Source of the DNA: Symsagittifera roscoffensis
Taxonomy: Eukaryota; Xenacoelomorpha; Acoela; Convolutidae
Direction of reading: 5' to 3'
Length of the DNA: 64,000 bases
NCBI RefSeq assembly: GCF_963678635.1
Contig: NW_026970706.1
Location: 1-64,000 of the forward strand
In this document: positions 21,101-29,516 of the stretch, piece by piece
Layout: each line of letters begins with the position of its first letter
How positions within the stretch are numbered: position 1 is the first letter of the stretch
The notes under the pieces: model-generated
What the model saw: the letters and a program-made list of their open reading frames with translations, nothing else
What the model was told of the DNA's origin: nothing
Databases searched by the model: none
Made by a program: the position numbers and the translations under genes

Positions 21101-24073
21101 CAGTCCATCCGGGAGATGTGCATATCGCGGAGACAACGCAAATACCACTCTCAGCGCCACTTTATTGAATGACCCCTCCTTCGTCGCATCCACCACTTCA
21201 CCCATCGACTCCAGGATATCTTTTATTGCTGGCCATACTGCGTTTTCTGCTGTTGCAGGATCTCTGAGCCTGCTCAAAAAACCTCTGCTGTGTAGATGGT
21301 CATTGATGCCAGCAAACACAATCGTAATTGGGTTCATGTCTGTCTGCCTCTGTACCCCTATAGCCAAAGATACTGACTGCAATAGGTCTAGGTCAACCGC
21401 GGCCAGCATTATGACGTCCGGCCAAAACAAAGACTTGGAGGTGTATACGAACTCTGAATTCGCTACTACCATGATCTTGGCCTTCCTCATCTCTGCTTTG
21501 TCATAGGCGGCGAAGATGGTCTCATCTTTCTTTATCGCTGTCAATCCGCCATATCTCTGGGCATCACCATCTTGGTTCACTACTTTTGGGTACACTCTCT
21601 CCTTCACATGACCAGGTGGTGTCGTCAGCTGCCTAAATATCTTCACGTGTTGTCCAATCGGCGCTCTCGCCGTCAGGAATCTTCCTGGTCTCTCTTCACG
21701 ATTCCCCTCATCATGGTTCAATCTCACATCTTGCAACGGTCTCGCATTCACTGGCCCCATCGTGTTGTTAGAGGGCAGTCCCTCCAAATCAGCAAATCTC
21801 AAGGCCGTCGTGGAGCTGAAATTTATGCTAGCGGCTATCAACCAGTCTACGCCGGTTATCGAGTACAATTTGCTGACGGATAGCATCGCTCCATCCAACA
21901 TCCTCCTTGCATCTTCGATGAAGCTTACCCCCTGGAGATCCAGCTTCATTAGTTCGTCTTTGCATATATGCCAAGGAGACGGTATGGATCTCGACCACAA
22001 CAATGAGCCTCTGCTCGGTCTTTCCTCTCGACTGGTACTCGTCGTCTCCGATCTAGTGTCCGATCTAGATGTGCCTGCTACTTCTTCGATTGGTTGGTTG
22101 ACAGGTCCTATCCTTCTCCTAGGATGAATTGTTCTCCTCATCGGTGCTTCTCCCAACCGATCCTGCACGTCTGTTCTTCGACCTGGTTCGCTGGAGCTTT
22201 GTTGCCGGTAATTCGTGACGGCTGGGACCGTACCCAGGCGTGTTTCCAGGCTCGGAGGCACAAAGGTGGTAATCACCGCATCACTCACCGTTCCCTCTTC
22301 CTGCAGCACTCCTGTGTCAAAGAGTTCTGCTTCCAGTTCCTCCAACCGTTCTTGGAAGACTCGATTCAACCAAGCTTGTCCTTCGATACTGTCGAAGTGG
22401 AGGCCATCCGTGGTCAGTCTGGCCTGATCCATGGCTCTCAACTCATGTTCAATGTCCATGAGGATCATCCTTCCGGCATTTCGATTTGCTAGGTTCCTCA
22501 AGATGTTGTTCCATCTTATGACTCCCTCGTTGTGCCTTCTTCCTGATGCTGTCAGGCTTCTCGCGTTCATTGGCACCGTGCGAACGGTCAGTACCGCGCA
22601 ACTGAACTTCTGCCAGAGAGTTGTAAACAAACACACCATCATTGACTCCCACAGTGCTTTCTGCTCGTCTGATCCTCTGGAGATATCATTCGTCCCAACT
22701 AAGATCATCACATTGGGAATCTTCCCTGGATTCATCAGTTCCACCATCCGATATAATTGGGCTATCGTCGCGCCTCCAAAGGCCATCACCGTGGTGACCC
22801 ATGAGGTCCTCAAATTCGACATCACTCTGACTAAGCTGTCTCCCAATATCAGGTGAGATGTCCCGAGTGGTGGTTGCTGCAGGTTCACAGCCGGGCTCCA
22901 GGTAGCTCGATTGAAGCAGGCCCTCGGATCTGTCTCCGGAACTCCCGTGAAATTATACTTCAATTGATTATTCTTCTGCACGTCTATTATACGAGACACT
23001 TTCTTCGCTGGCATCTTTCGTACTTTCCTCTCTGGGATCCTCGAGCTCCCCATGAGTGGTGTCACGTTACTTATCCCTTGTCTGATCACGGTCTGGGAGA
23101 GTTGTAATCTGCCCGTATCGTCAATCGTTCCATAGGGTGCAGTCACCCCGGAACCTGGCGCATTCTTGTTAGCGACCAACCGTCCAGCTGTCTCTATCAG
23201 CCTCCTCACTGTCTGTTCTACGACGGGATCACCCAAGGTGTCACTAGGATCCGGGATTGTTACTCGATTCGTCTCTGCCTCTGCTGGAAGCCGTGGCTCC
23301 GTTGTTTGACTCATCTCTCGAGGTGTCAAGAGCTCCATCGGGGACTGCCCACGAGGAATATCCATTGCAGGTATCACTTTCTCCACGGCCGTTGTCAACG
23401 CCACCTGCTCCGATCGCTCTTTGTATTCCTGCCTTAAGCGCTCAATCTCTTGACCCTGCTTTTTGTTGCAGTCTTCAAACAACTTTCTCCACATGTCCCG
23501 GTCTTCCTCCATCTGGAGCATGCTTTTGGTCATCTCGTCCAGCTCCTTCTTCGTACTTCTCAGCTGATCGTTCATCTCGTCCAGATCTTGTATGGTTTGG
23601 TTCGTCTGAACCTTCTGTGTTACTTTCGCCCTTTTTGGTGGCACAGCTGCTCTCAGTGGTGAACCAGACGAGGTCGCCTCGCTGTTCATCTCCCGATGCA
23701 TTCTAGTCAGCCCAGGTTTAGGCTTAGAGGGCATTGGCATCTCACCTGGTTGGTAAGTCCTAGAACTTCCCAATCCAGGCTCATTCGCCAAGTCACTCCC
23801 TGAGAGAGCCCCGTTTCTCCACCTCATCACTCTCATGTTCGGGCGGTCTAGTACTCCTCTTTCTCCATATGCTGCCATCAACAGGACTTCCGTGGGGCGG
23901 TCCCCACGGTTGTCGTGCCCCAAGATGTTGATCAGGGCGGTCAGCAACATGACCACCTCTGGGTTCTCCAGAGCGAAGTCTCGTTCGATTAGCCGACGAT
24001 AGATCGCATCTACCATCGGTCCTACATATGCCTCTGCCAGGTCCATCAATTCATCCAGGTTAAAGTTGTCCAT
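15122..24073 (-). CDS. ORF3 of element A: giant 2,983-residue protein with SGNH hydrolase domain and SGNH-like pseudo-domain
   Basis: One uninterrupted frame of 2,983 codons in the env position. Residues ~160-225 look like a coiled coil. Residues ~405-575 form an SGNH (GDSL-type) hydrolase with all key blocks: GDS (Ser413), GG (433-434), GTND (Asn462) and DGLH (Asp556, His559). A Ser/Arg-rich linker follows. Residues ~862-1005 repeat the pattern in degenerate form (Ser873, GIND 922-925, DGLK 989-992), so the catalytic His is replaced by Lys. A long helical region, an acidic linker (~1655-1740) and a Cys/His-bearing C-terminus (~2370-2983) follow; I do not recognise these. There is no signal peptide and only one hydrophobic helix (~2766), so an envelope protein is doubtful. 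An acceptor-like site lies 75 bases upstream. The start is supported by similarity to the B N-terminus. The hydrolase substrate is unknown. Confidence 0.88.
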   Translation of the reverse strand: MDNFNLDELMDLAEAYVGPMVDAIYRRLIERDFALENPEVVMLLTALINILGHDNRGDRPTEVLLMAAYGERGVLDRPNMRVMRWRNGALSGSDLANEPGLGSSRTYQPGEMPMPSKPKPGLTRMHREMNSEATSSGSPLRAAVPPKRAKVTQKVQTNQTIQDLDEMNDQLRSTKKELDEMTKSMLQMEEDRDMWRKLFEDCNKKQGQEIERLRQEYKERSEQVALTTAVEKVIPAMDIPRGQSPMELLTPREMSQTTEPRLPAEAETNRVTIPDPSDTLGDPVVEQTVRRLIETAGRLVANKNAPGSGVTAPYGTIDDTGRLQLSQTVIRQGISNVTPLMGSSRIPERKVRKMPAKKVSRIIDVQKNNQLKYNFTGVPETDPRACFNRATWSPAVNLQQPPLGTSHLILGDSLVRVMSNLRTSWVTTVMAFGGATIAQLYRMVELMNPGKIPNVMILVGTNDISRGSDEQKALWESMMVCLFTTLWQKFSCAVLTVRTVPMNARSLTASGRRHNEGVIRWNNILRNLANRNAGRMILMDIEHELRAMDQARLTTDGLHFDSIEGQAWLNRVFQERLEELEAELFDTGVLQEEGTVSDAVITTFVPPSLETRLGTVPAVTNYRQQSSSEPGRRTDVQDRLGEAPMRRTIHPRRRIGPVNQPIEEVAGTSRSDTRSETTSTSREERPSRGSLLWSRSIPSPWHICKDELMKLDLQGVSFIEDARRMLDGAMLSVSKLYSITGVDWLIAASINFSSTTALRFADLEGLPSNNTMGPVNARPLQDVRLNHDEGNREERPGRFLTARAPIGQHVKIFRQLTTPPGHVKERVYPKVVNQDGDAQRYGGLTAIKKDETIFAAYDKAEMRKAKIMVVANSEFVYTSKSLFWPDVIMLAAVDLDLLQSVSLAIGVQRQTDMNPITIVFAGINDHLHSRGFLSRLRDPATAENAVWPAIKDILESMGEVVDATKEGSFNKVALRVVFALSPRYAHLPDGLKFVYAMVALLSEGKYDVIISAPNCMIEMENLRPLKAELPAVCSDISNAMRGFKDHALHMLVLDEVLGLELSNFNRQLKLKPGIDDDHRVITAMSNDLWFRAMEVASEDTRRKNSLETRAHLEAMVLRTKPEANQWLHLNPRVAAVGADAFQQGPVMITKIHAYLLKEVNLAENAGEKTAEFVNRMCQTTLETFWTKEVKGQEGFESTDSMLEGLGAGWTASFLAKVYPKVSHYLIKEFLQAVVRVSIVELIALFVTFGAESFVKGPPILLTDGIQNLRLDGLLTLIAITHGNLGGLMKLARCPEQMKERVRNLDMKKSTDSWNKIRDLRHTLIQYLLHQNRFGTGEDETIEREEDVRRHVGGMPLLTDLSLAMRTDPLALIRGVTEFVTVIYGPAVTFAFPDVKVEAYRRSVLHLNLISAVDGSALNWCDQRTLRELMSEDLLFAKISEPEMTVINFDDHFRDRMGEVERVHIEVFPKLWNLRPFDKTNDEITRVPRLTAAYHKVRGETKDWGDYKKLPEAIPEFPLIRRMLLGAVSVVQTPRLRAFETNERRVGNFSVTMDPYFVGRNAAVLQYTRFAYTDQATRRRISNAATPKPGRFDEEWKGLGLAPMRMRGRTELPEASLILTSVKQEMKVGGLLQTRTFLAPFGCEEIKVVHGEEEDKSAGTLLIPRFQEEADNDEQGPSSSNKDKSEGDDGQGGSRQTEEPMQQDQAGGEDDRASTGGTSSLDFNIFSDLENNADTLETTDPADEGISTLEPPSAFEEMKRNLPESSSPGNSRNNDQRILMESPRRRRIEASARVPFLGTLPEGEWEVHHRDHESRTGCKLDRVAFMEEVWTVIQCYGTQSILKTGLNQPLMREVLDKLDECEGRLSELLIDSATDESEANSPIKMTPQDDEGEVVYLSRTRRGTMRSKMVIDKINAMKMKLGSRVMPRRIGKTKVDSEISMKAGNSAKRKRVEEVMDLGQGDYQLSGIDRILTDIAMVPPILMAGIKSTGYKSKRSDRTLTGATLEMEILSQCGESKMRDFKPSPMNHGKGSVAGQLTPVEYNRLTVSETVSMDEPTGGYMEMLEYRNSARGYVMALEDEKAMEGYLEMMLQGTTLKQKAYGTLASSDLQAETIEQLVSLPWKAVVLRYFEEEMRTTPRIHALVAVPYVRTELQLRFAWCMMGLTREEYDSEERKRSKEEKVFLMTNLRDLIVQEGAAVACAKRRDALCFIRFLIEQISVPALNTCVKMLREGDERTKALFLLALLDMQLSKPMRVNMKEPEELERMKKIDEIRRFSNKELRLTKESMGALPKSSEYCGPIKKKSYSYVSGIIGIAYNPFLSEDIRDCFFDYEQAVLLRFWTSRIVAIKSVNNTQAKLGLVLEEEVTAPLVPKSDKRVEFGLGFSDELLRTSLMAVWELLRPSWCPSPNADSILRATQDTQRELNADCNLRDLNIIYNVMITASKSNGEDKVELPGWGPEDWVKPGSCLAEVCGLEGHVCGGLDCVKTLEKEHKQLTVLFGNVVMKARTEAELIADCHGGTDVNLVTALGFYSMFGSLESLLNLEQKHEMVIAISVEVFPGVLQTEQKYIGKWREAIETEMNIRHNETYCRPSGARYLVGSTLAPMCKSRYPVHFVAVDVKSTRTIVDQAFSVPKCVRLARMSEKSYELLCKMFSAIPERTKEELESILGKKFMGYVSGNFSDFEKQKQRGSTVTDYNAVDENDEIHRVMMEVEPLLEASGRRNWRSIMLTHDEFPCHCLLQTWWYPKRSNLMLIWDSGELLSMGLPDSSQPVTIMIVGVMMAIRWLEAHVRENNRQEAPTREQLRKLDCLKDLDIFETMCKVQNIPMEVKKIWARKRLMPWFRANMTAWLYEYAKKHISKHGRVYSEYQLDIGAGAFKRALVTHRNAVTTAVKRISRTSERSGKEKAEMLKEDLERNVTLCLHNSFCRNRESNVDPLPCCKQKVEEQKCWRTASNSVRIANDVLQDTETESAESVSQEEEMEH

Positions 24074-24137
24074 TCTATTCTTTTCAAGTTTGATTTGATT
24101 CGATTCGATATCTGACTCAAGTGAGTAATTTAAATGA

Positions 24138-24165
24138 TCAATCAGGATCTAGAAAAGAAATCACG
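24138..24165 (-). promoter_or_regulatory. Conserved 3' splice-acceptor candidate upstream of ORF3 (A)
   Basis: The - strand reads TTTCTTTTCTAG then ATCCTGATTGATCA, with AG at 24150-24149. B has the matching TTGTTTTTTAG then ATCTTGATTGATCA (AG at 43764-43763). The pyrimidine-rich run plus AG fits the nematode acceptor consensus, and the exonic side is conserved too. This suggests ORF3 is expressed from a cis-spliced or spliced-leader trans-spliced mRNA. The rest of 24074-24411 holds AT-rich spacer, including short ATAAC repeats near 24330-24355. Confidence 0.55.
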
Positions 24166-24411
24166 AATATCACACTTATCTGTTTCACCTTACATATATC
24201 GTTAAAATTTGCTTAAAATCAGTTCAGATAAAAAAATATTTATCCTAAAATTTATTAAAATCAATTGGTTTCGTCATTTAGTTGTTCATGGTCACTAACC
24301 CCTATTTACCCATGATCTTAATAACCTAACACATAACATAACATAACATAACACACATATCACATATTACACACAACTTAATCTTTGGCCTAACACCCTC
24401 TCGCACATCAC

Positions 24412-26619
24412 TCAGCCTATACTTAAGTAATATTTCTTATGTAGATATACTTGTATGTTCGTATCAGAGAATATCACGTGTACAAGCGCGTACAATTCCC
24501 GAGGATGCAGTCTTCCTCTGTTTGGATCGTACACTGGAAGCGAGAGCTCCTTCACGTCCATTTCCACAAGGAAGTCCCTCAGCCTCGTCAAAGACAAGAC
24601 TAGGTTTTCTGGGTCCACGTGCTGCTTCTCCGTCGCCCTCGTTACCAAGAAGCATAAGTACTTTCCCGGTATCTGCGACACCGCCGGAGGTAAGGCTGCT
24701 ACGCCCCCTATCCCTGGTCTTTGCTTCCAAAGTAATTCCACGTTTTTGTATTCCCTCTTAAAATCTGCCGCTAACGCTGTCCTAAAACTCATGTCTGCGG
24801 TGATTGCTATCGCACATGTTCTGTTTGTGAGTATGAAATCACTGTCTGTTAGTATTATGTTACTAGAATACTCGTTTGGTAAATTAAAATATGACTCAAC
24901 TACCCTGCCTATGTCAGGTTTCTTAGGTTCTTCGCCTGTTTCTGCTTCTAAGTCTCCTGTTTCTCTTGTTATTCTTAATTTTTTTATTATCAAGTTTTCA
25001 GTGTGGGTAAGTCCTACCCCCACTCCCCGGACAAAAACATCCATCGACGTCCCCGTCGATTGCATACCGGGTATCAAGTCAAGGTTAGAAGCTGGAATGA
25101 GTAGCCGTCCTTCCTGGGCAGCCCAGAAAGGATCATCTCGTTCAGTCTTGATGTATTTCATGCTTTCACGATCTACGTCTTGAATCGTGACGCTGGTCTC
25201 CTCTGGATCCGAGGTTGTTTCATTCAGCCACTCTAAGACACGCAGGTTCGTCAGGTCTTGTTCATATGACTGCTGTTGCTCATCGTCGAATTCTACCTCG
25301 GGTTTCGACCAGTCGTCAACCCACTCATCGTTGTGATCATCGACTATGTCAATGTCTTGTGACACAGTTATTTCCTCTAAACCCACTACTTCCTCCACTA
25401 TTTTCTTTAGATCTATCCTATCCATTACAAAGTCGTCACCGTAAGGATTGTATTTCTTTCTTGGTCTCGTCCCGTCCTTCTGACGAGTCTGCATCGTGAA
25501 CGGAAGATCTGGTTCCAAGTTCTTGGGAACTTCTGTCTGTTCGGGATCCTGCCAATCTTCCTCTGCGTAGGGTAAGGTTTCATCGTCCGCTTCGATCTGT
25601 TCGTTTGGATCCAGGTCCAATGGTGTATCCGTACCTTCCTCTACGACTTCATTTCCATCGTTCTTCTCCCTGGTGCCTTTTTCATTGACCTCACAAGCAG
25701 GGTCCATCATTAGATAATCCCCTTCTTCCATGTCTGCAGGTATACACCAGTCTTCTGTCGATGGATTGTGTGGCTTGATGTTCTCGTAATGGGCGGCTCG
25801 GCCAGTACTCAGTCTATAAAAACGTCCCTCCTGGTGCACCTCCGTAATTATGAAGGGTCCCCTCCACTTTTTTAGAAGCTTCTTTGTTCCTTTCGGTGGT
25901 ATAACGTTCTGAAATACCCATACGTAGTCTCCCACCGAGTAGGCCTTTGCACCAGCTGCTTTCTTGTCGAATCTTTTCCTCTGCCTTGCCTGTGCCTGCT
26001 GAGTGTTTCGTCCACACAAATCGTTCAACTCCTGTTGGCGTCTGATCACATCCCTCACGTAGACCTGTGGGGACGTTTTCTTTCCCTCATATTCTGGGTA
26101 GAAGAAGGTTAAGGGTAAAGACTTCTCGTGTCCAGTCAGCATCATGTGTGGACTGACTCCAGTGGTGGAGTGTTGCGTGCTGTTATATGCCCCCATCACC
26201 TGTGGAAGGTATCTGTCCCAGTCGGTCATATACCTGGAACAGTATACTCTCAGCATCGACACTAACGTCCTATTCTGTCTTTCCACTAAGCCATTCGTCT
26301 GAGGGTGGTATGTCGTGGAGTGAGCCTGAGCGACCTGTGAGCGTCTCATAAGCTCTTTCGTAAGCTCTCCTACGAAAGCTGTTCCATTATCCGATTGAAA
26401 CGTCATCGGACAACCATGTCTTGCTATCCACGTATTGATCAGGTGGTCGCATGTCTCTTCCGCCGAGGCAGTTATGCAGGGCACGGCCTCTGCATACTTC
26501 GTAAAATGATCTATCATGACCAGCACCTGATTGTAACCATTGTCTGTCATGCATATCTTTTGGTGATCTATTTGCACCACCTCGTTGAATTCAGACGACT
26601 CAATCGATTGTAAAGGAAA
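24412..26619 (-). pseudogene. Pol of A: integrase catalytic core, GPY/F module and C-terminal extension
   Basis: Integrase joins the cDNA ends to host DNA. Counting from the Met at 26580, the DD35E triad is Asp5 (QIDH), Asp64 (QSDNG) and Glu100 (HPQTNGLVER), with exactly 35 residues between the last two. A GPY/F-type module (KKWRGPF) lies at about residue 235. An acidic linker and a ~250-residue tail of unknown role follow, containing VRGVGVG, which is encoded by a PPT-like sequence (25023-25060). The true frame continues upstream of the Met: an in-frame TGA at 26620-26622 cuts it from the zinc-binding half where B encodes Arg. The core itself looks intact. Confidence 0.85.
25023..25060 (-). 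promoter_or_regulatory. Internal PPT-like site with hairpin near the end of pol (A)
   Basis: Sense GTCCGGGGAG identical to the 3' PPT core (25023-25032), and ten bases away a perfect 7-bp hairpin (25043-25049 with 25054-25060, stem ATCGACG/CGTCGAT, sense loop GGGA). Compared with the 3' PPT hairpin of B, two stem pairs change together. The core is read here as Val-Arg-Gly, a different frame from the LSGE copies. Position resembles the lentiviral central PPT. Confidence 0.5.
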
Positions 26620-27694
26620 TCACAACTTCCTAGGATCCTTGACCTGTTGGCATGACAGACATGCTGTTACCCATTTCTCGCATGCCTTTTTCATCCCAGG
26701 CCACTCAAAGCGCTTCAGGATCCTCTGATATACTTTGTCGATCCCCTGATGGCCCATCTGATCATGTGACCTCAATAATAGTTCTGTCTGAGAGAGTAGC
26801 GGTAACACTATCGCGTTATACTTGTATAGGACTCTATCTTCCTCCCTTCTTTTGCAAGCCACAATCCCGTCCTTGTTCAAATATAACCTCCCTTCCTTCT
26901 GCAGGAAGTATTGTCTCAGGATGCGATAACTATCTTCCTCGAGATCCCCTTTATCCGGAGAACCATTCTCGATCCACCTTTTCAGGTTGCTTGTCATGCG
27001 ATCATTTCTCTGCGCTCTTAGAAGGTCCGAGAGTCTGTATCTCGCCTTCAAGTATGTCTTCATGACCCTCATCTGACTATTCAGCTCGTTGGGCTGGTGT
27101 GTGTCTTCTTCCATCTTAACGCACCAAACCTTCGCCAACGGTTGTGTTTCTTGTTCAAACGGCTGAAGATCAGTCCTGACTACCTCTTTCTGCGGCAACA
27201 GGCTTATCGAACGTTTCGATACCGCTATCGTTTCTAAGTCATCCGCTGCGTTGTCAAAGACTCTTTCGCTTGGTATTAGGTAGCGATCACTGTCAGGATC
27301 CTGGTACACCTCTCTGTCCAGATCCATCGCCCGAGTTTCCACTAGTAGCGTGTGAATCGCCACTTCTGACAGTTCTGATCCCGAGGTCGAATTCCTGTCT
27401 GAATAGGTGTTCATTCCTGAGCTTCGGGAATCATCATCCGTCGAAGAGGTTGTGCTGGAGACTGCACTCTCCTCCAGATCATATCTGTGCTTTCTTCGCA
27501 TCCATCTGAACTCCCCGGACAAAACCTTGTTTTCTAGGTCCTCTTTCTCATCAGGAATTTTCTCGTTTATCTCAGACTCCCCGGACAAATTTCCTTGTCC
27601 CGGGTGTTGATCTTGTGATCGCTGGTTCTTCTCATCATCCTTCTCCCCGGACAAATAGTCTTGCAGCAGATTGTGTTCTACCTCTTCACCCTCT
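26620..27694 (-). pseudogene. Pol of A: LSGE-repeat linker and integrase zinc-binding domain
   Basis: The region starts with a charged linker containing three LSGE units exactly 22 codons apart, then a disordered Ser/Asp-rich stretch. It ends with an HHCC zinc-binding domain (His in RSHDQMGH, Cys in CLSCQQ), the N-terminal domain of retroviral-type integrase. The frame is open up to about 27780, further than the first Met at 27654. A one-base insertion in a C-run near 27790 disconnects it from the RNase H part. The stop is the TGA at 26620, where B has Arg. Confidence 0.75.
27511..27652 (-). repeat. Array of three PPT-core motifs, 66-nt period (A)
   Basis: Plus-strand CTCCCCGGAC at 27511, 27577 and 27643, spaced exactly 66 bases. 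Each is read as Leu-Ser-Gly-Glu. Sequence between them has little similarity, so only the 10-12-nt core is kept. Confidence 0.85.
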
Positions 27695-29140
27695 TTATCC
27701 CGGTCTACAAAGGTGACGGTTTTCTTTCGCTTGCTGCTCTCCTGTTCTTTCTGTCCGTAAGAAGTACTGGTTAAAATCTCTTGGGGGTATTGAGGATACT
27801 AGTTGCTGAACTATTGTCCTACAATCCCTCTCGTTCTCTTCGTGCTGTCGTCTGGACGGCATGATCTTCACCTTCTCACTGACTGTTAGCGATGCCACTG
27901 CTGCTGTCCACTCGGGGTCATCTCTGGTCACTTCTTTTTCTAACAATCCACCCAGCATCCGCATCACTTGTGGTGTGACTTGCACCGTTTTATCCAATAA
28001 TGAGAGTCTGTTTATATTCATGCGAGAGAGTTCTTGCTGGACCAGGTTCGAGCGCAGCAACAAATCCAAGGGGACCGGGTCCTCCTTGGACAGGATCTTT
28101 ATCTCGGCTGCTTTCTCTACAGGTAGATCAGGGTGCCCTGGAATTGGATGTCCAGACTTATCCAACCATCTCGTCAAGGGAAGCGCTTCATAAGTTTTTT
28201 TGTCCAAAAACGAGAATCCCTCCTTTATTTCCGCCTGATTGGCCTGTTTCTGCTCCAATCTTTCATAGAACTCAGTTTTCTTGCTGAGGCTGTCAGCATT
28301 CTGGTGTTTATCACGCATCCTATGTTCGATTATCATATGGTAGCCATCCAGTTTTACTATCCATCTACCAATATAACTCTGATCCATCGAGTAGGTCTTC
28401 AACCAGGATAACGCTCTGTTGTCCACGCGTAACTTGAAGGGAGCGCTCCCCAAGTATGCACGGTACTTTTCCACGAAGGTGACTACTGCAAACATTTCTG
28501 CCTTTGGTGCGCCATATTTCATCTCTGTGTCACTCAAGACCTTGCTGCCGTATGCAATGGGACGGAGAACTGTTCTTCCGTTCCATTCTTGCTCTTGATG
28601 CAAGATTCCTGAGATGGCCACCACCGATGCGTCTGTGTCGAGAACATACATGCCCTTTTCTGTAGGCATGCCCAGCACTGGCGCTTCGCACAGTTCCCGC
28701 TTTGTGTTCTCGAAAGCAACCTGTGCCTCATCGTTCCATTCGAACTTTTTCCCTTTGTTGCGCATCAGCTTCTGCATCGGGTACACCTTGTCCGCATATC
28801 CTTTTATGAATTCTCGGTAGTAATTGGCAAACCCTAGGAAGCTCATGAGCTGTGTGTCCGTTCTTGGAGCTTTCCATGTCAACACTGCTTTCACTGCTTC
28901 CGGGTCCGGCCTCACACCATGCCTATCCACCATTCGTCCTAGGTACTTAATCGAGTCCCTAAGGATTTCACATTTCGATGGTTTGCACTTTAATCCTGCT
29001 CTTTTCATGCATCCAAAGACCTCATCGAGCCTATCAATGTGGTCTTCCAGGGTCGGTGTCGCTATGACTACGTCATCCACGTAACACATCACGAGATTCC
29101 CATACTTCTTGGTCACTCTCGTCAAAGCCTGAGCTATCAA
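27695..29140 (-). pseudogene. Pol of A: RT palm/thumb C-terminal part, RNase H and connection
   Basis: Begins near the YVDD catalytic box of reverse transcriptase, then the thumb (LGFANYYREFIKGYADK), and RNase H with Asp in LDTDAS, the Glu of PKAEMFAV, Asp in RVDNRALSW and Asp in HQNADSLS. A long linker follows to the integrase. The Met at 29140 is not a real start: it lies in a 103-bp tandem duplication that puts the RT halves in different frames. The frame ends at 27695 after a frameshift. The four RNase H acidic residues look intact. Confidence 0.82.
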
Positions 29141-29237
29141 TGTGGTCTTCCAGGGTCGGTGTCGCTATGACTACGTCATCCACGTAACACATCACGAGAT
29201 TCCCATACTTCTTGGTCACTCTAGTCAAAGCCTGAGC
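29032..29237 (-). repeat. 103-bp tandem duplication across the RT YVDD box (A)
   Basis: Units 29032-29134 and 29135-29237 differ at one visible base. Each encodes the KKYGNLVMCYVDD stretch. The period is not a multiple of three, so the duplication breaks the frame. About 30 bases that B has upstream of this box are missing at the junction. Confidence 0.9.
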
Positions 29238-29516
29238 ACTGCACAAGCCGAAGGGCATCCTCTTCCACTGGTACAATCCCAACTGGCACGCGAATCCGGT
29301 CTTTTCTCTGTCCTTCTTTCGCAGAGGGACCTGCCAGAAGGCAGAACCTAAGTCCAATGTGGTGAAGAACTTGGCATCATCAAGTTCAGATAGGCTCTCG
29401 TCTATTCGCGGTATCGGGTACGCATCTTTTATCGTTACCGCATTCAAGTAACGAAAGTCGAAACAAAATCTAAGCTGCCCCCTTTCTTTTTCGCCATTAC
29501 TACTCCGCAAGCCCAT
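29073..29516 (-). pseudogene. Pol of A: RT fingers and palm
   Basis: Contains FCFDFRYLNAV, KDAYPIPRIDE, FTTLDLGSAFWQV (first catalytic Asp) and PFGLC, classical Ty3/gypsy RT blocks, then the first copy of the YVDD segment before running out of frame in the duplication. Upstream, 29517-29770 encodes the preceding part of RT (ADVFSKHKADIGCCNFVEHE ... WACGVVMAKKK) in another frame. The shift lies in an A/G run near 29483-29492. The Met at 29516 is therefore artificial. Confidence 0.82.

Noticed and set aside
20775-21506. 243-codon + strand open frame opposite ORF3
   Set aside because: Antisense shadow of the 2,983-codon frame; composition is biased and nothing matches.
29480-29495. Programmed frameshift site at the A/G run before RT in A and B
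   Set aside because: The two elements need shifts of different size and direction here, so decay in a slippery run explains it better.
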